Shown here in pieces: positions 31,691 to 38,461 of a stretch of DNA of 64,000 nt. The number at the start of each line of letters is the position of its first letter. Position 1 is the stretch's first letter. A program made the position numbers and the translations under genes. Source of the DNA: an uncultured Bacteroidia bacterium. Its GTDB lineage: Bacteria > Bacteroidota > Bacteroidia > Bacteroidales > UBA932. The notes beneath the pieces are model-generated. The model ran no database searches, was not told the origin of the DNA, and worked only from the letters and a program-made list of their open reading frames with translations. The DNA is taken from NCBI GenBank assembly GCA_902773925.1, contig CACYGI010000002.1, positions 96,990-160,989 on the forward strand. Reading direction: 5' to 3'.

Positions 31691-32005
31691 ATGTACGCAA
31701 TTGTTGACATTGCAGGACAGCAGTTCAAGGTTGAGAAGGGCCAGCAGATTTTCGTAAATCGCCAGGCAGCCGAGGTCGGCGCAGCTCTGGATTTCGATAA
31801 GGTGCTGCTCCTCGACAACGAAGGAAAAGTTCAGGTTGGTGCTCCCTTTGTAGCAGGTGCCGGAGTCAAGGCTACGGTCATCGAGCATTGCAAGGGTGAC
31901 AAGGTGATCATCTTCAAGAAGAAGCGCCGCAAGGGCTATCAGAAGAAGAACGGCCACCGTCAGTATCTGACCAAACTGCAGATTGAAGAGATTGCTATCG
32001 CTTAA
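31691..32005 (+). CDS. rplU: Large-subunit ribosomal protein bL21
   Basis: A 104-residue protein beginning MYAIVDIAGQQFKVEKGQQI, the classic L21 start, with the basic KKKRRKGYQKKNGHRQ block near the end. It binds 23S rRNA and L20. It is followed by rpmA after 20 bases, the usual L21-L27 operon. It has a structured leader and no SD sequence. Confidence 0.98.
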   Translation: MYAIVDIAGQQFKVEKGQQIFVNRQAAEVGAALDFDKVLLLDNEGKVQVGAPFVAGAGVKATVIEHCKGDKVIIFKKKRRKGYQKKNGHRQYLTKLQIEEIAIA

Positions 32006-32025
32006 CTTAAAAAAGGGACAAGATT

Positions 32026-32283
32026 ATGGCACACAAAAAAGGTGTAGGTAGTTCGAAGAACGGACGCGAATCACAGAGCAAACGACTTGGTATCAAGTTG
32101 TTCGGTGGTCAGATTGCCAAGGCTGGCAACATTCTGGTACGTCAGAGAGGTACAGTCCACTACCCGGGTGCAAACGTGGGAATGGGCAAAGACCATACTC
32201 TTTTCGCTTTGAAGGACGGCGTGGTGACTTTCACCAAGAAAGTCGGAGACAAGTCATTTGTCTCGATCACTCCGCAGGCATAA
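32026..32283 (+). CDS. rpmA: Large-subunit ribosomal protein bL27
   Basis: An 85-residue protein starting [20 protein letters not shown]. The short N-terminal tail reaches the peptidyl-transferase centre in mature ribosomes, and there is no Firmicutes-type cleavable extension. The [19 protein letters not shown] block is the L27 signature. It is the second gene of rplU-rpmA, ended by a strong terminator. Confidence 0.98.
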   Translation: MAHKKGVGSSKNGRESQSKRLGIKLFGGQIAKAGNILVRQRGTVHYPGANVGMGKDHTLFALKDGVVTFTKKVGDKSFVSITPQA

Positions 32284-32303
32284 TGCCGTAAGCGACGGAT
32301 TCA

Positions 32304-32338
32304 GACCGCCGTACCTTTCGGGGTGCGGCGGTTTTTTG
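32304..32338 (+). terminator. Rho-independent terminator after rpmA
   Basis: Stem CCGCCGTACC / GGTGCGGCGG with a TTTCGG-type loop and a run of six T. One G-T pair is the only imperfection. Confidence 0.9.
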
Positions 32339-32352
32339 TATGCAATTTTTTG

Positions 32353-32360
32353 TATCTTTG
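32353..32360 (+). promoter_or_regulatory. -7 element for queF-queC-queD-queE
   Basis: TATCTTTG, with the nearest TTTG 14 bases upstream inside the rpmA terminator tail, so the -33 box is non-ideal. Transcription would start near 32367, just before the candidate pseudoknot. Confidence 0.55.
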
Positions 32361-32372
32361 CAACCGTACGAA

Positions 32373-32404
32373 GGGAGCTAATGTTTTTCCTCCCATACAA
32401 AAAC
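32373..32404 (+). promoter_or_regulatory. Candidate H-type pseudoknot leader of queF (possible preQ1 sensor)
   Basis: Stem 1 is GGGAG (32373-32377) with CTCCC (32390-32394). In its 12-base loop GTTTTT (32383-32388) can pair with AAAAAC (32399-32404) in the tail. Loop lengths of 5, 1 and 4 suit an H-type pseudoknot ending 8 bases before the queF ATG. The size, the A-rich tail and the gene context recall class I preQ1 riboswitches, but the loop sequence does not match their consensus. Confidence 0.35.
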
Positions 32405-32412
32405 TGAAAACA

Positions 32413-32886
32413 ATGCGCACGCAAGAAGAATTGGCGGGTGTAAGCCTGCTTGGTGAAAACCACACCAAATATCCCACGGACTATTGTCCCCAGGTCCTCG
32501 AGACCTTTGTCAACAAGCATCCGCAGAACGAATATCTGGTCACTTTCGAGTGTCCCGAGTTTACTTCGCTCTGCCCCAAGACCGGCCAGCCGGATTTTGC
32601 GAAGATCATCATCTCCTATATCCCCCGCGAGCGGATGGTCGAGAGCAAGTCGCTCAAGCTCTACCTGTTCTCTTTCCGCAATCACGGAGATTTCCACGAG
32701 GACTGCGTCAATATCATAATGAAGGATCTGGTCGCCCTGATGGATCCCCGCTACCTTGAGGTCACGGGATTGTTTACGCCGCGCGGCGGTATCAGCATCT
32801 ATCCGTTTGCGGCCTATGCCGACGCCGAGCACGAGGCTCTGCGACAGAGCCGGATGCTCGCCAGGATGGAGGGCGTGGTGAGATGA
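32413..32886 (+). CDS. queF: NADPH-dependent 7-cyano-7-deazaguanine reductase QueF
   Basis: Reduces the nitrile of preQ0 to the amine of preQ1 in queuosine synthesis. The 157-residue protein is the short (type I) form. It has the catalytic cysteine in [14 protein letters not shown] and the family motif [22 protein letters not shown] start at the ATG at 32413 ([10 protein letters not shown]); the open frame upstream runs through the promoter and terminator. It heads queF-queC-queD-queE, overlapping queC by 4 bases. With QueF present the product is preQ1/queuosine. Confidence 0.96.
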   Translation: MRTQEELAGVSLLGENHTKYPTDYCPQVLETFVNKHPQNEYLVTFECPEFTSLCPKTGQPDFAKIIISYIPRERMVESKSLKLYLFSFRNHGDFHEDCVNIIMKDLVALMDPRYLEVTGLFTPRGGISIYPFAAYADAEHEALRQSRMLARMEGVVR

Positions 32887-33536
32887 AAGACTGCGTTCTG
32901 ATACTTTCGGGCGGCATGGATTCGACCACGATGCTGTACGAATTCCGCGACCGCATCGCGCTTGCCGTAAGTTTCGATTACGGGAGCAATCACAATGCGA
33001 AGGAGATTGCCTTCGCGCGGGTGCATTGCCGGAAGCTGGACGTGCCGCATCTGGTGATTCCGCTGGATTTCATCGGCTCGCATTTCCACAGTTCGCTGCT
33101 CAGCGGCGCGGAGGCGATTCCCGAGGGCTCGTATGCCGATGACAATATGCGCTCGACCGTCGTGCCCTTCCGCAACGGCATAATGCTCTCGATTGCCGCA
33201 GGGCTGGCCGAGGACCGTCAGCTCAAGTATATTATGATGGCCAATCACGGTGGCGACCACGCCATCTATCCTGACTGCCGGCCGTCTTTTGTCGAGGCGA
33301 TGGATGCAGCCGTCCGCGAAGGTACGTACGCGGGCGTGAGGCTTTTTGCGCCTTATACGGGCATCACCAAGGCGGATATCGCGCGGCGCGGCGCAGCGCT
33401 GGGCATCGATTACAGCCAGACCTGGAGCTGCTACCGCGGCGGCGAACATCACTGCGGCAAGTGCGGCACCTGCGTGGAGCGGCGCGAGGCCCTTGCCCAG
33501 GCAGGTATCGAGGATCATACTGTTTACGAACAATAA
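32883..33536 (+). CDS. queC: 7-cyano-7-deazaguanine synthase QueC
   Basis: ATP-dependent conversion of 7-carboxy-7-deazaguanine to preQ0. The 217-residue protein has the PP-loop motif [14 protein letters not shown] and the zinc-binding cysteines in [16 protein letters not shown] conserved block around [16 protein letters not shown] lies in the middle. It is translationally coupled to queF by the ATGA overlap, with queD 12 bases downstream. Confidence 0.97.
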   Translation: MKDCVLILSGGMDSTTMLYEFRDRIALAVSFDYGSNHNAKEIAFARVHCRKLDVPHLVIPLDFIGSHFHSSLLSGAEAIPEGSYADDNMRSTVVPFRNGIMLSIAAGLAEDRQLKYIMMANHGGDHAIYPDCRPSFVEAMDAAVREGTYAGVRLFAPYTGITKADIARRGAALGIDYSQTWSCYRGGEHHCGKCGTCVERREALAQAGIEDHTVYEQ

Positions 33537-33548
33537 TTTTGACTTACA

Positions 33549-33881
33549 ATGTATTACGTAGAGAAGACGATTGATATTTCGGCGGCCCACAACCTGATGC
33601 TCAGCTACGAGAGCAAATGCGAGGAGCTTCACGGCCACAATTGGCGCATCGTGGTGTACTGCCGTGCGAAGGAGCTCAACCGCGACGGGATGGTGACCGA
33701 TTTTACGCATATCAAGCGTATCGTCAAGGATGCCTTTGACCACAAGTACATCAATAAGGTGCTGGACTGCAATCCTTCGGCCGAGAATATGGCCCGCTGG
33801 ATCTGCGACAACGTGGAGAATTGCTGGAAGGTGAGCGTGCAGGAGAGCGAGGGCAACATAGCTGTCTACGAGCGCGACTGA
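33549..33881 (+). CDS. queD: 6-carboxytetrahydropterin synthase QueD
   Basis: Makes 6-carboxy-5,6,7,8-tetrahydropterin from dihydroneopterin triphosphate, the second step towards queuosine after GTP cyclohydrolase I (folE is at 58435-59019). The 110-residue protein has the zinc His residues in SAAHNL and LHGHNWRI, the catalytic Cys in SKCEELHGHN, and a terminal SVQESEGNIAVYE block with the pterin-binding Glu. The length is normal. Confidence 0.95.
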   Translation: MYYVEKTIDISAAHNLMLSYESKCEELHGHNWRIVVYCRAKELNRDGMVTDFTHIKRIVKDAFDHKYINKVLDCNPSAENMARWICDNVENCWKVSVQESEGNIAVYERD

Positions 33882-33884
33882 GCG

Positions 33885-34460
33885 ATGCGGCACTATCGTG
33901 TAAACGAGATTTTCTATTCCCTGCAGGGAGAGGGGTTTCACAGCGGGACCCCGGCCCTGTTCGTGCGCTACGCTGGCTGCAACCTGGCCTGCCCCTTCTG
34001 CGATACCGATTTTGCCTCTTACGAGGAAATGACTGCCGGGCAGATTATCGACCGCGCCAGGGAGGTGCTGGACTTATCCGGCTGCGGCGTACCGCTGGTG
34101 GTCCTGACCGGCGGGGAGCCTTCGCTGCAGGTGGATACGGAGCTGTGCTCAGCGCTTAAGGAGGCCCTGGGCGCTACAATCTGCATTGAGACCAATGGCA
34201 CCTGCCCCGTGGCCGATGGTATCGACTGGATTACCTGCTCGCCCAAGGAGGGCAGCCGGGTGGTGCTCGAAGAGGCTGATGAGGTCAAGGTGGTCTTTAC
34301 CGGTCAGGATGTGGAGCACTGGCACACGGCCATCCGGGCACGGCATTATTTCCTGCAGCCCTGCTCCTGCGGCAATACCGCCGAGGTTATCGCCTACATC
34401 CTCGCACATCCCCACTGGAGGCTTTCCCTCCAGATGCACAAATATACCGGCATTCGCTGA
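33885..34460 (+). CDS. queE: 7-carboxy-7-deazaguanine synthase QueE (radical SAM)
   Basis: Rearranges carboxytetrahydropterin to 7-carboxy-7-deazaguanine. The 191-residue protein has the substrate-side block NEIFYSLQGEGFHSGTPALF, the radical-SAM cluster motif CNLACPFCDTDF (CxxxCxxC), TGGEPSLQ and ETNGTCPVA. It is one of the short Bacteroidetes-type QueE proteins. It starts 3 bases after queD and closes the operon; the tRNA-Leu gene follows. Confidence 0.96.
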   Translation: MRHYRVNEIFYSLQGEGFHSGTPALFVRYAGCNLACPFCDTDFASYEEMTAGQIIDRAREVLDLSGCGVPLVVLTGGEPSLQVDTELCSALKEALGATICIETNGTCPVADGIDWITCSPKEGSRVVLEEADEVKVVFTGQDVEHWHTAIRARHYFLQPCSCGNTAEVIAYILAHPHWRLSLQMHKYTGIR

Positions 34461-34474
34461 ATCCCTTTTTTGAT

Positions 34475-34482
34475 TATCTTTG
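34475..34482 (+). promoter_or_regulatory. -7 element for tRNA-Leu
   Basis: TATCTTTG, 11 bases upstream of the first tRNA base, matching the Bacteroidetes -7 element. Confidence 0.55.
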
Positions 34483-34493
34483 CAACCACTACC

Positions 34494-34575
34494 GCGGGTG
34501 TGTTGAAATTGGTAGACAAGCCAGACTTAGGATCTGGTGCTTCACGGCGTGCGGGTTCGAGTCCCGCCATCCGCA
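34494..34575 (+). tRNA. tRNA-Leu (anticodon TAG)
   Basis: The acceptor stem GCGGGTG pairs with CATCCGC (one G-T pair). The D-loop region is TTGGTAGACAA, the anticodon loop is CTTAGGA, a class II variable arm follows, and the T-arm is GGGTTCGAGTCCC. The discriminator is A and CCA is not encoded. Confidence 0.95.
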
Positions 34576-34650
34576 CCTGTTCTTACTGGGGCTCTGCCCC
34601 AAACCCCGCCGCTCCGGCCTTGCTATCGCACGGGCCCGCCCTGCCCGGCC

Positions 34651-34770
34651 TCCGCTAGCGCCCGACGGCGCTTGTTATCCATAGGCAGCAGGCCCCCGGA
34701 GCTCCCCTGCTCCGCTAGCGCCCGACGGCGCCTGTTATCCATAGGCAGCAGGCCCCCGGAGCCCCCCGGC
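34651..34770. repeat. Two tandem 60-bp direct repeats
   Basis: Units 34651-34710 and 34711-34770 each start TCCGCTAGCGCCCGACGGCG and share the core GTTATCCATAGGCAGCAGG; they differ at only a few positions. Each contains a small GCGCC / GGCGC hairpin. Confidence 0.9.
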
Positions 34771-34793
34771 TCCACCAGGCTTCGCGCAGCCGG
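34767..34793. repeat. Partial copy of the 103-bp interspersed repeat
   Basis: These 27 bases match the right end of the full copies at 44921-45023 and 58217-58319 (CGGCTCCACCAGGCT, one variable base, CGCGCAGCCGG). Confidence 0.75.
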
Positions 34794-34803
34794 CTACTCT
34801 CTA

Positions 34804-34831
34804 TTGTCATCCTGAGCGAAGCGAAGGATCT
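34804..34831. repeat. Dispersed GAGCGAAGCGAAGG-type element
   Basis: A short imperfect palindrome (ATCCT...AGGAT around GAGCGAAGCGA). From memory, nearly the same sequence recurs between genes in many unrelated bacteria; copy number in this genome cannot be judged from one copy. Confidence 0.45.
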
Positions 34832-34907
34832 ATACCTCTGGCCTACCGCCACTGTACCTCCTCTTTGACCGCCGGCTGCCGACGCGGCGGAGCAGGCGGT
34901 TAGTACG

Positions 34908-34940
34908 AAAAAAAATGGCTGCAGGTGGTGCAGCCATTTT
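34908..34940 (-). terminator. Terminator after tRNA-Lys
   Basis: Perfect 12-bp stem AAAATGGCTGCA / TGCAGCCATTTT with a 5-base loop, followed on the minus strand by a run of T. It begins right after the tRNA 3' end. Confidence 0.9.
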
Positions 34941-34942
34941 CG

Positions 34943-35015
34943 TGATTCGCTCGGGGCTCGAACCCGAGACCCCAACATTAAAAGTGTTGTGCTCTACCAA
35001 CTGAGCTAGCGAATC
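34943..35015 (-). tRNA. tRNA-Lys (anticodon TTT)
   Basis: The acceptor stem GATTCGC pairs with GCGAATC. The D-arm is GCTCAGTTGGTAGAGC, the anticodon loop is CTTTTAA, and the T-arm is CTCGGGTTCGAGCCCCGAG-like. The discriminator is A and CCA is not encoded. Confidence 0.96.
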
Positions 35016-35022
35016 GGGACGG

Positions 35023-35052
35023 CAAAAGTAAGAAGAATTGCGTAATTATCCA
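35023..35052 (-). promoter_or_regulatory. Promoter for tRNA-Lys
   Basis: On the minus strand TTG (35050-35052) and TACTTTTG (35023-35030) are about 19-20 bases apart. The -33 box overlaps the end of the NqrF-like gene. Confidence 0.55.
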
Positions 35053-36119
35053 ACTATTTTTGGCTTGATGATCTGAGATTCGGGGACATCCGACTCGAGA
35101 AGCATCTTGCGGACGGGCGCCATAGCTATCTCCGGGCCATAGAGGACGTAGGTCGCAGTATGGGCCGAAAGCATATCCTCGGAACCGATATTGTCGAAGA
35201 GTCCTCCGCCAGCGCTCGTGCGGGCCAGGAACAGATCATCGTGAACGACATCCGCAAGGCGGCCTTCACGGCACTTGACATTGTTCATCAGCGCCATCAT
35301 ATCCGGCACCTCGAGCACCAGATGGAACGTAAAGTTGTCGTGCCTCTGCTCCAGAGCGCGGAATTCCTCCTGATGATAGGCATTCTCAAGGAGGGCGACA
35401 CCATAATAGAATGTGACCTTCACGCGTCCAAGATGCTCCAGCAGCAGGGCCTCGATCTCCTCGAACAATGGCGGCATATAATCGTCGGCGCCGATGTAGA
35501 TATACTCATCTATAGCCAGTTCAGCAGGCTCATCATCTTCCGAAGGAAGCGGGACCGGGACGGGCTCCGGGATCGGAAATGATACAGGCTCGGGCGCAGG
35601 CTCCTTCTTGGGCTGCGGCTTGCGGCGGGGTTTGGCCGGCTTTGGCTTAGGCTGCGGCGGCGCAACAGGCTCCGCAAAAAGCCCCTCGAGAATATCCCTG
35701 AAGGCCGGTTCGGGCTCGGGTGCAGGAGCCGGCTCGGGATCACTAATCTCCATCATCGAAGGCACAGCCGACTCTGTAGGCACTCCCTCGAATGCCTCAT
35801 TATCAGGATCGTCCTCGGATTCATCCCCTGATTCAGTCCCGGACTCGTCCCCGGATTCCTCCTCGGACTCATCCTTCTGCTCCCCACCCTCCGAGGGCTC
35901 GTCCTCAACCGCAGGCTCAGGCTCGACGGACGGATCTTCCACATCCACCTCATCATACAGGCTGATGGCGGGGACATCTTCCCTCTGCGCCGGAGCGAAA
36001 GGCCCGGCCAGAGGCGAATCGCTCAAAGCCTGCCGGGACTCATTTTCCGTAAGGAAAAACAGCACCGCAGAGGCCAGCGCAACTGCCACGAACGAGACTA
36101 TGATAGCCGCAAGAATCAT
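35046..36119 (-). CDS. NqrF-position protein lacking Fe-S, FAD and NADH motifs
   Basis: This 357-residue protein occupies the nqrF slot. Residues 1-23 are one membrane helix, as in NqrF. Residues about 40-205 are an acidic then Pro/Lys-rich low-complexity linker where NqrF has its [2Fe-2S] ferredoxin and FAD domains. Residues about 206-357 still resemble the NqrF NAD-binding lobe: VKVTFYYGVALLENAYHQEE parallels the canonical YWYGARS...FYVEDF segment, and TYVLYGPEIAMAPVRKML parallels the CGPPMM segment. The dinucleotide loop GGGAGMAP is replaced by GADDYMPP, the CGPP cysteine is gone, and the whole protein has one cysteine (C283). The frame is intact and overlaps the NqrE-like gene by 4 bases. 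NADH oxidation is very unlikely. Confidence 0.75.
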   Translation of the reverse strand: MILAAIIVSFVAVALASAVLFFLTENESRQALSDSPLAGPFAPAQREDVPAISLYDEVDVEDPSVEPEPAVEDEPSEGGEQKDESEEESGDESGTESGDESEDDPDNEAFEGVPTESAVPSMMEISDPEPAPAPEPEPAFRDILEGLFAEPVAPPQPKPKPAKPRRKPQPKKEPAPEPVSFPIPEPVPVPLPSEDDEPAELAIDEYIYIGADDYMPPLFEEIEALLLEHLGRVKVTFYYGVALLENAYHQEEFRALEQRHDNFTFHLVLEVPDMMALMNNVKCREGRLADVVHDDLFLARTSAGGGLFDNIGSEDMLSAHTATYVLYGPEIAMAPVRKMLLESDVPESQIIKPKIVG

Positions 36120-36715
36120 CTCAGGATCCAGAATGAAAGGCTCATAAGGCCGATCGTAAGAAGCAGGATGCCCACTCCCTTCAGGCCCTCGGGCAGAGGT
36201 GAATATCTAAGGCGCTGGCGAATGGCCGCAAGCGCCACCATAACGATGAAAAAACCGATGCCGGCTCCAAGAGCGCTGCACAGGGCCCCGGCGAGCGCGT
36301 AATGCGCCTGTTGCGAAAGCAGCGAAACTCCAAGCACCGCGCTGCTCACCGCAAGATACGGCATATAGCGGCCGACAATGGCATAAAATTGAGGCACAGC
36401 CTTTTGCAAAGCGAGCGCTACGAGCCGCGAGACGAGAAGCATCACAATGGCGTACAGAGTCCAGCGCAGGAATCCTGCGTCAACCACGGCAAAGCGGGAG
36501 CCAAGCCAGGCAAGAGCTCCGGGCGAGAGCAGATACTTCTCCAAAAGCGAATTGACCGGCACGGCGATGACCATCACCAGCGTGAGCGTAAGCCCCATTG
36601 CACGGGCCTCACGCATCGAACCGGTCGCAGCCAGAAGGCAGAACACACCGAGGAACGAAGTCAGGGCCAGATTGGAAGTCAGCGCATCGCGCAAAATGAT
36701 AAGCAGATACTCCAC
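36116..36715 (-). CDS. NqrE-like membrane subunit with altered iron ligands
   Basis: A 199-residue, six-helix protein aligning along its length with NqrE/RnfA (AVPVNSLLEKYLL, GAGIGFFIVMVALAAIRQRL, LPEGLKGVGILLLTIGLMSL). Canonical NqrE supplies two cysteines to an intramembrane iron centre. Here the first lies in SFLGVFCLLA, one residue off the FLGMC pattern, and the second position reads AVSSAVLG instead of VNCAIFG, so it is Ser. It starts with GTG at 36715, with an SD-like GGGAGGAG just upstream. It follows the NqrD-like gene by 3 bases and overlaps the NqrF-like gene by 4. Confidence 0.85.
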   Translation of the reverse strand: MEYLLIILRDALTSNLALTSFLGVFCLLAATGSMREARAMGLTLTLVMVIAVPVNSLLEKYLLSPGALAWLGSRFAVVDAGFLRWTLYAIVMLLVSRLVALALQKAVPQFYAIVGRYMPYLAVSSAVLGVSLLSQQAHYALAGALCSALGAGIGFFIVMVALAAIRQRLRYSPLPEGLKGVGILLLTIGLMSLSFWILR

Positions 36716-36718
36716 GGC

Positions 36719-37267
36719 CTACTCCTCCCTTACAGATTTGAAACTGCCGAGCAGCCATACGATGAAGCCCAGCAGAATGATCGGAACAAACGGAAGCGAA
36801 GATGCTGCACCTATCCCCATTCGCAGCAGCGCAACGGCCGCAAGCAGAAGCGAATAGCCCAGAGCATTGAACAGCCCGTCAAGGAATGAAGCCAGCGGAC
36901 GGTGAGTGAGCGAAAATTTCTCGAGCCTCGAGAAGATAAAAACTCCCGAAGAGCAGAGTCCCACATAGAAAACAAGATGCTCAAATGCATCAGGGGCCCA
37001 TACGCGGATGCAGGCGACAGCTACCGACACATAGAAGGAAACGGTCAGCACCTCCATCAGCGGACGCAAACGGACAGGAATCATTTTCCGCAGGAATGAG
37101 ATCGAAGCGCAGCTCAACGCCGTAATGGCGATAACGCTCGCGCAGAGCAGCAGCGTATCGGCAAGCGAAGCGGTGAGAGGGAGCGCAGGACATACCGCAA
37201 CGGCCAGAGCCGCAGTCAGATGCGGAATGCCTACGGCATCACGGAGCAAACGGGAGAATCCGCTCAT
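36719..37267 (-). CDS. NqrD-like membrane subunit with altered iron ligands
   Basis: A 182-residue, six-helix homologue of NqrD/RnfE, shorter than the usual 205-210. C26 in AVCPALPLT matches the first iron-ligand Cys of NqrD. At the second, canonical TNCIVMGRAEAF reads SGVFIFSRLEKF, so no Cys is in place (a Cys occurs four residues earlier). The C-terminal half keeps SFLDGLFNALGYSLLLAAVA. The start at 37267 overlaps the nqrC-position gene by 4 bases and has a strong SD-like AAGGAGGTG. Confidence 0.82.
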   Translation of the reverse strand: MSGFSRLLRDAVGIPHLTAALAVAVCPALPLTASLADTLLLCASVIAITALSCASISFLRKMIPVRLRPLMEVLTVSFYVSVAVACIRVWAPDAFEHLVFYVGLCSSGVFIFSRLEKFSLTHRPLASFLDGLFNALGYSLLLAAVALLRMGIGAASSLPFVPIILLGFIVWLLGSFKSVREE

Positions 37268-37488
37268 TGTGCACCTCCTTCCGGCCCGGCCAGGCAGGTC
37301 GAATCACAAGACGCCGCAAAACCCTCGGACACCATCGGGCCGCAAAGCCATTCGTCCTCGTGCAAAGCACGCCAATTATCGTAACGGGCATTGGACCAGC
37401 GCCACACAAGCGCGAGCAGAAGCGCCGCCACGACGGCCGCGACAACCGCAAAACAGAGCACGAAAACGGGATGACGACGGTCAATCAT
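37264..37488 (-). CDS. Miniature protein in the nqrC position (no FMN domain)
   Basis: A 74-residue protein with one membrane helix (about 8-29) and a short tail, located exactly where nqrC lies in NQR operons. NqrC is normally about 250 residues with an N-terminal helix and a periplasmic FMN-binding domain carrying the flavinylated Thr in SGATxT; that whole domain is absent. The tail has three cysteines (C49, C61, C65). It overlaps the NqrB-like gene by 8 bases and the NqrD-like gene by 4, which argues that it is translated. Homology to NqrC is inferred from position and topology only. Confidence 0.65.
   Translation of the reverse strand: MIDRRHPVFVLCFAVVAAVVAALLLALVWRWSNARYDNWRALHEDEWLCGPMVSEGFAASCDSTCLAGPEGGAQ
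37272..37280 (-). promoter_or_regulatory. SD-like sequence before the NqrD-like gene
   Basis: AAGGAGGTG on the minus strand, 4 bases before the ATG at 37267, formed within the last codons of the nqrC-position gene. It is unusually strong for a genome where most starts have none. Confidence 0.45.
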
Positions 37489-38461
37489 ACTGGACTACCC
37501 TCCCCTTTTTACGCCTGATCGAAAGCCATATGACGCAACGGTCGATAAGCGGATTGAAAGTATTGACAAGCAGTACGGCAGGCATCATCCCGTCGCCCCG
37601 GGCAGCCGGAATCGACTGGAAAAATACAGCCAGAATGCCGCATAGCAAGCCAGAGACCAGCATCCCCTGACGCGTCCGGGCGCAAGTTACCGGATCGCTG
37701 ACGATAAAGAAACTGCCGAAGAGAAAACCTCCGCAGAGCAGTCGCGACAGATACGGCACGTCGCCACCGGGCATCCCCGGCAGCAGGCAGATAGCCGCAG
37801 CAAGCGCACCGCCGGCAAGCGATCCGAGCACCGGCCGCCACGAAGCGATGCCGGTCAAAACGAGCAGCAGTCCGCCAAGGCCAATCGCCACGAGGGCATA
37901 CCAGGGCATAAGAGACAGATGCAGGAACGAAGGCCCGGCGACGGCATCCGGGAATGCGTATGTGAGAAACGCCACGGCAAGCATCGCCGGGTTCCAGATA
38001 TTCATACCGGTACCGCCGAAGGCCACCTTGCCCGTCAGGACGGCAAAAGCCACGGCAATAGCGACCAGATGCAGCGGCGCGGTGGCCGGAACTGCAAGCG
38101 CTACGATAAGCGAAGTCACCCAGAACGCGCCGTCCATCCTGTGGTGAAGCAACTGCGCGGCAACGCATTCGACCACGAATGCCGAAGCCCAGCAGACAGC
38201 GGCCAGGGCGATGAAACGCCATCCTCCTTCTACGGCCGCAACCGCCGCACAGGGCAGCAGCAGAAGCACCACAACTCCGAAAATACGATTGAAATCAATC
38301 GCATCACGAACGTGACTGCCGCTTCGCGTCGTTGCAGAAGGCGCGAAAAAGAAACCGTCAACGGCCTCATAGAGCGCGCCCAGCCACTTGAACCGGCCAC
38401 GGGGCCCGAACTGAGGCTGCAAAGAGCCAAGAAACCGTTGCAAACTCTTCCCTGCGCTCAT
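37481..38461 (-). CDS. NqrB-like membrane subunit without flavinylation motif
   Basis: A 326-residue polytopic protein homologous to NqrB/RnfD. It keeps ALYEAVDGFFFAP, SHVRDAIDFNRI, FWVTSLIVALAVPATAPLH, FGGTGMNIWNPAM, FGSFFIVSDPVT and DGMMPAVLLVNTFNPLIDR. NqrB is usually about 400 residues. The shortfall includes the periplasmic loop holding the SGATALS-type site where FMN is attached to Thr; after AVAFLTYAFP the chain goes almost straight into the next helix and no SGAT is present. It overlaps the NqrA-like gene by 4 bases and the miniature gene by 8. Confidence 0.85.
   Translation of the reverse strand: MSAGKSLQRFLGSLQPQFGPRGRFKWLGALYEAVDGFFFAPSATTRSGSHVRDAIDFNRIFGVVVLLLLPCAAVAAVEGGWRFIALAAVCWASAFVVECVAAQLLHHRMDGAFWVTSLIVALAVPATAPLHLVAIAVAFAVLTGKVAFGGTGMNIWNPAMLAVAFLTYAFPDAVAGPSFLHLSLMPWYALVAIGLGGLLLVLTGIASWRPVLGSLAGGALAAAICLLPGMPGGDVPYLSRLLCGGFLFGSFFIVSDPVTCARTRQGMLVSGLLCGILAVFFQSIPAARGDGMMPAVLLVNTFNPLIDRCVIWLSIRRKKGRVVQYD

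Larger units (their letters stand above)
34576..34906. other. Gene-free, repeat-rich stretch between tRNA-Leu and tRNA-Lys
   Basis: No credible gene is seen. After tRNA-Leu comes a GGGGCTCTGCCCC hairpin (about 34589-34601), then two tandem 60-base repeats, a 27-base match to the 103-bp interspersed repeat, a dispersed-repeat-like segment at 34804-34831 and a GC-rich inverted repeat ending near 34900. Short frames here have no family resemblance. Confidence 0.7.

Noticed and set aside
34651..34770. CRISPR array
   Set aside because: Only two direct units with no spacers between them and no cas genes nearby.
35046..36119. Ordinary low-complexity membrane protein unrelated to NqrF
   Set aside because: The last 150 residues parallel the NqrF C-terminal lobe at several points and the gene is coupled to the NqrE-like gene, so a derived NqrF is the better reading, though not proven.
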